Shown here one piece after another: positions 7,556-8,400 of a stretch of DNA of 8,400 bases. The position numbers and the translations under genes were made by a program. The DNA is taken from NCBI GenBank assembly GCA_025996695.1, contig BNTP01000095.1:1-8400 (forward strand), in the 5' to 3' direction. Position 1 is the first letter of the stretch. Each line of letters begins with the position of its first letter. The notes beneath the pieces are model-generated. The model saw nothing but the letters and a program-made list of their open reading frames with translations, had not been told where the DNA came from and ran no database searches. This DNA comes from Bacteroidia bacterium (GTDB lineage: Bacteria > Bacteroidota > Bacteroidia > Bacteroidales > Azobacteroidaceae).

Positions 7556-7583
7556 AGCGGGCGAGCAATCGCCCGCTTTTTTT
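7556..7583 (+). terminator. Intrinsic terminator after the second susD-like gene
   Basis: Perfect stem GCGGGCGA (7557-7564) with TCGCCCGC (7569-7576), loop GCAA, then seven T residues (7577-7583). AAAA before the stem pairs with the T run, lengthening the helix to 12 bp. This could work in both directions, but the gene on the - strand ends about 230 bp away. The 25-bp core equals that at 4594-4618. Confidence 0.92.
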
Positions 7584-7611
7584 GTTAAGTATGTCGCCTA
7601 AATTATATATT

Positions 7612-7720
7612 ATGATTATCCGCAATCATACCTCTAAATAGGAGTTACCTGCAAGCAATTTCTGACTTTATCTGCGGGACAAGGGGCGAAAGTCAAGTGC
7701 TTATAATTGCGGATGGTCAT
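7612..7720. repeat. Long imperfect inverted repeat in the non-coding gap; possible small mobile element or structured RNA
   Basis: The 232-bp gap 7584-7815 holds no credible gene. Within it ATGATTATCCGCAATCATA (7612-7630) is complementary to 7702-7720 with three mismatches. Inside the 71-nt loop, AGCA (7654-7657) pairs with TGCT (7698-7701), directly adjoining the outer right arm, and TGACTTT (7663-7669) pairs with AAAGTCA (7689-7695). The flanks are TA-rich (ATATAT runs on both sides). This is the shape of a miniature inverted-repeat element or a nested-hairpin RNA; I recognise no known family. The rest of the gap (7721-7815) is AT-rich with nothing further that I can support. Confidence 0.6.
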
Positions 7721-7815
7721 GTTATATATATATTGTATCTCTAAATGGAATTATTAATTTTTGTGCAATTAAATTGACCGTTATAAGTTATTTGTTTTTT
7801 GTCCCTTAAATGGGT

Positions 7816-8400
7816 TTATAGCACGAAAAACACCGCAATAGTCACAAAAAAAGCAAGGCACAAGCCGTAAATTTCAATGATATTGTAGGGGCAACCCTTG
7901 TGGTTGCTCATCACTTTATTGCAACAGACAACATATAATTTATAAACCAACCAAGCAACCCCGCTGCCAACCAATGCCCCAACAATCACATCCGAAACAA
8001 AATGTACACCCAAATAAATACGAGAATAACCGGTCAAAAGCGCAAAAAGCAACATCGTGCACGTAAGCCACTTGTTTTTAAACAAAAGCGAAGTGAAAAC
8101 AGCCAACCCAAACGCATTGGCCGCATGCGAAGAAAAGAACCCGTATAGTCCCCCCCGATAATCGCGCACCGTTTGCACAAGATTTTGAAAATCAGGATGA
8201 TGCGTAGGACGAAAACGATGCACAACAGGCTTGACCAAGCCTGAAGCAATTTGATCGCACAACACAATCACCAATGCAAGTGCCAACAAAACAAACAAAA
8301 TCTCTTTCCAATTTTTCTTGTACACAAACACAAACAAAAAGCACGCATAAAAAGGCACCCACGCCCATTTATCCGACACGAGCCAAAAAAAACTGTCCCA
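7816..8400 (-). CDS. PAP2-family membrane phosphatase, 5' end beyond the window
   Basis: Integral-membrane phosphatase of the PAP2 (type 2 phosphatidic acid phosphatase) superfamily, whose members dephosphorylate lipid phosphates such as undecaprenyl pyrophosphate or phosphatidylglycerol phosphate. All three signature blocks are visible: KPVVHRFRP (K-x6-RP), FSSHAAN (the usual PSGH, with S-S-H-A here) and SRIYLGVHFVSD (SR-x5-H-x3-D, with catalytic His). Several hydrophobic segments surround them. The GTG at 8379 is not the true start, because the frame stays open to the edge and reads WDSFFWLVSDKWAWVP, typical of the family N-terminus; the start lies beyond 8400. After the last core helix there is a linker containing a short palindromic repeat, then one more hydrophobic segment ending the protein. 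It is convergent with the upstream susD-like gene and probably unrelated to it. The exact substrate is unknown. Confidence 0.93.
   Translation of the reverse strand, partial: WDSFFWLVSDKWAWVPFYACFLFVFVYKKNWKEILFVLLALALVIVLCDQIASGLVKPVVHRFRPTHHPDFQNLVQTVRDYRGGLYGFFSSHAANAFGLAVFTSLLFKNKWLTCTMLLFALLTGYSRIYLGVHFVSDVIVGALVGSGVAWLVYKLYVVCCNKVMSNHKGCPYNIIEIYGLCLAFFVTIAVFFVL
7883..7909. repeat. Short palindromic repeat embedded in the PAP2 coding sequence
   Basis: On the + strand GTAGGGGCAACC-CTTGT-GGTTGCTC: GCAACC (7891-7896) pairs with GGTTGC (7902-7907) around loop CTTGT, extended by a G-T and a G-C pair. On the - strand it encodes SNHKGCPYN in the linker between the PAP2 core and the last hydrophobic segment. 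From memory, GTAGGGGC-type palindromes with this layout are dispersed in many bacterial genomes; I could not verify that here. Confidence 0.55.

Larger units (their letters stand above)
7519..7746 (+). repeat. Three spaced copies of CTCTAAAT
   Basis: CTCTAAAT occurs at 7521-7528, 7632-7639 and 7739-7746, spaced 111 and 107 bp. The outer two share the longer ATCTCTAAAT (7519-7528 and 7737-7746). The copies bracket the terminator and the inverted repeat. They could be remnants of element ends or chance in AT-rich DNA; confidence is low. Confidence 0.35.

Noticed and set aside
7754..7772. TTAATT / AATTAA hairpin as a terminator for the PAP2 gene
   Set aside because: The stem is only six A-T pairs and is not followed by a clear T run on the - strand.
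7816..8379. PAP2 gene starting at GTG 8379
   Set aside because: The frame stays open to the window edge and the extra residues (WDSFFWLV) match the usual PAP2 N-terminal region, so the real start is outside.

Overview
The window is from a Bacteroidota genome, most likely Bacteroidales. The evidence is a SusC/RagA-type TonB-linked porin, two SusD/RagB-type lipoproteins, and a close match to the Bacteroidota promoter (TTTG, 20 bp spacer, TAnnTTTG). No rRNA, tRNA, CRISPR array or transposase is visible.

Layout, left to right. (1) 1-4618: an intact glycan/nutrient-uptake pair on the + strand. The susC-like gene is cut by exactly one base at the left edge, a susD-like lipoprotein gene follows 27 bp later, and a strong intrinsic terminator closes the unit. 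(2) 4619-5934: a small accessory module. It has five tandem 11-bp repeats ending 4 bp before the promoter, then two tandem, nearly identical genes for ORF6N-domain (phage-type DNA-binding) proteins, then a 24-bp stub of a third copy. (3) 5927-7583: a second susD-like gene fused directly to that stub. Its own start codon is gone, its signal-peptide frame is preceded by a stop codon, and no susC-like partner is present. It ends at a terminator whose 25-bp core is identical to the first. (4) 7584-7815: non-coding, AT-rich sequence with a long imperfect inverted repeat and short direct repeats. (5) 7816-8400: a PAP2-type membrane phosphatase on the - strand, running off the right edge, with a short palindromic repeat inside its C-terminal coding region.

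Functional reading. SusC1 and SusD1 should form an outer-membrane import complex (TonB-driven barrel plus substrate-capturing lid); the substrate cannot be told from this sequence. The ORF6N pair looks like a self-contained regulatory or selfish module. Because no terminator is visible between it and the second susD, that susD is now probably transcribed from the ORF6N promoter but cannot be translated normally.

The most unusual signals are: (a) a long perfect inverted repeat inside each ORF6N gene whose outer arms differ between the two copies yet remain perfectly self-complementary; (b) the helically phased 11-bp repeat array next to the promoter; (c) the microhomology-type junction that removed the start of the second susD. 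None proves a new system, but together they suggest an ORF6N cassette that duplicates and recombines inside a nutrient-uptake locus.
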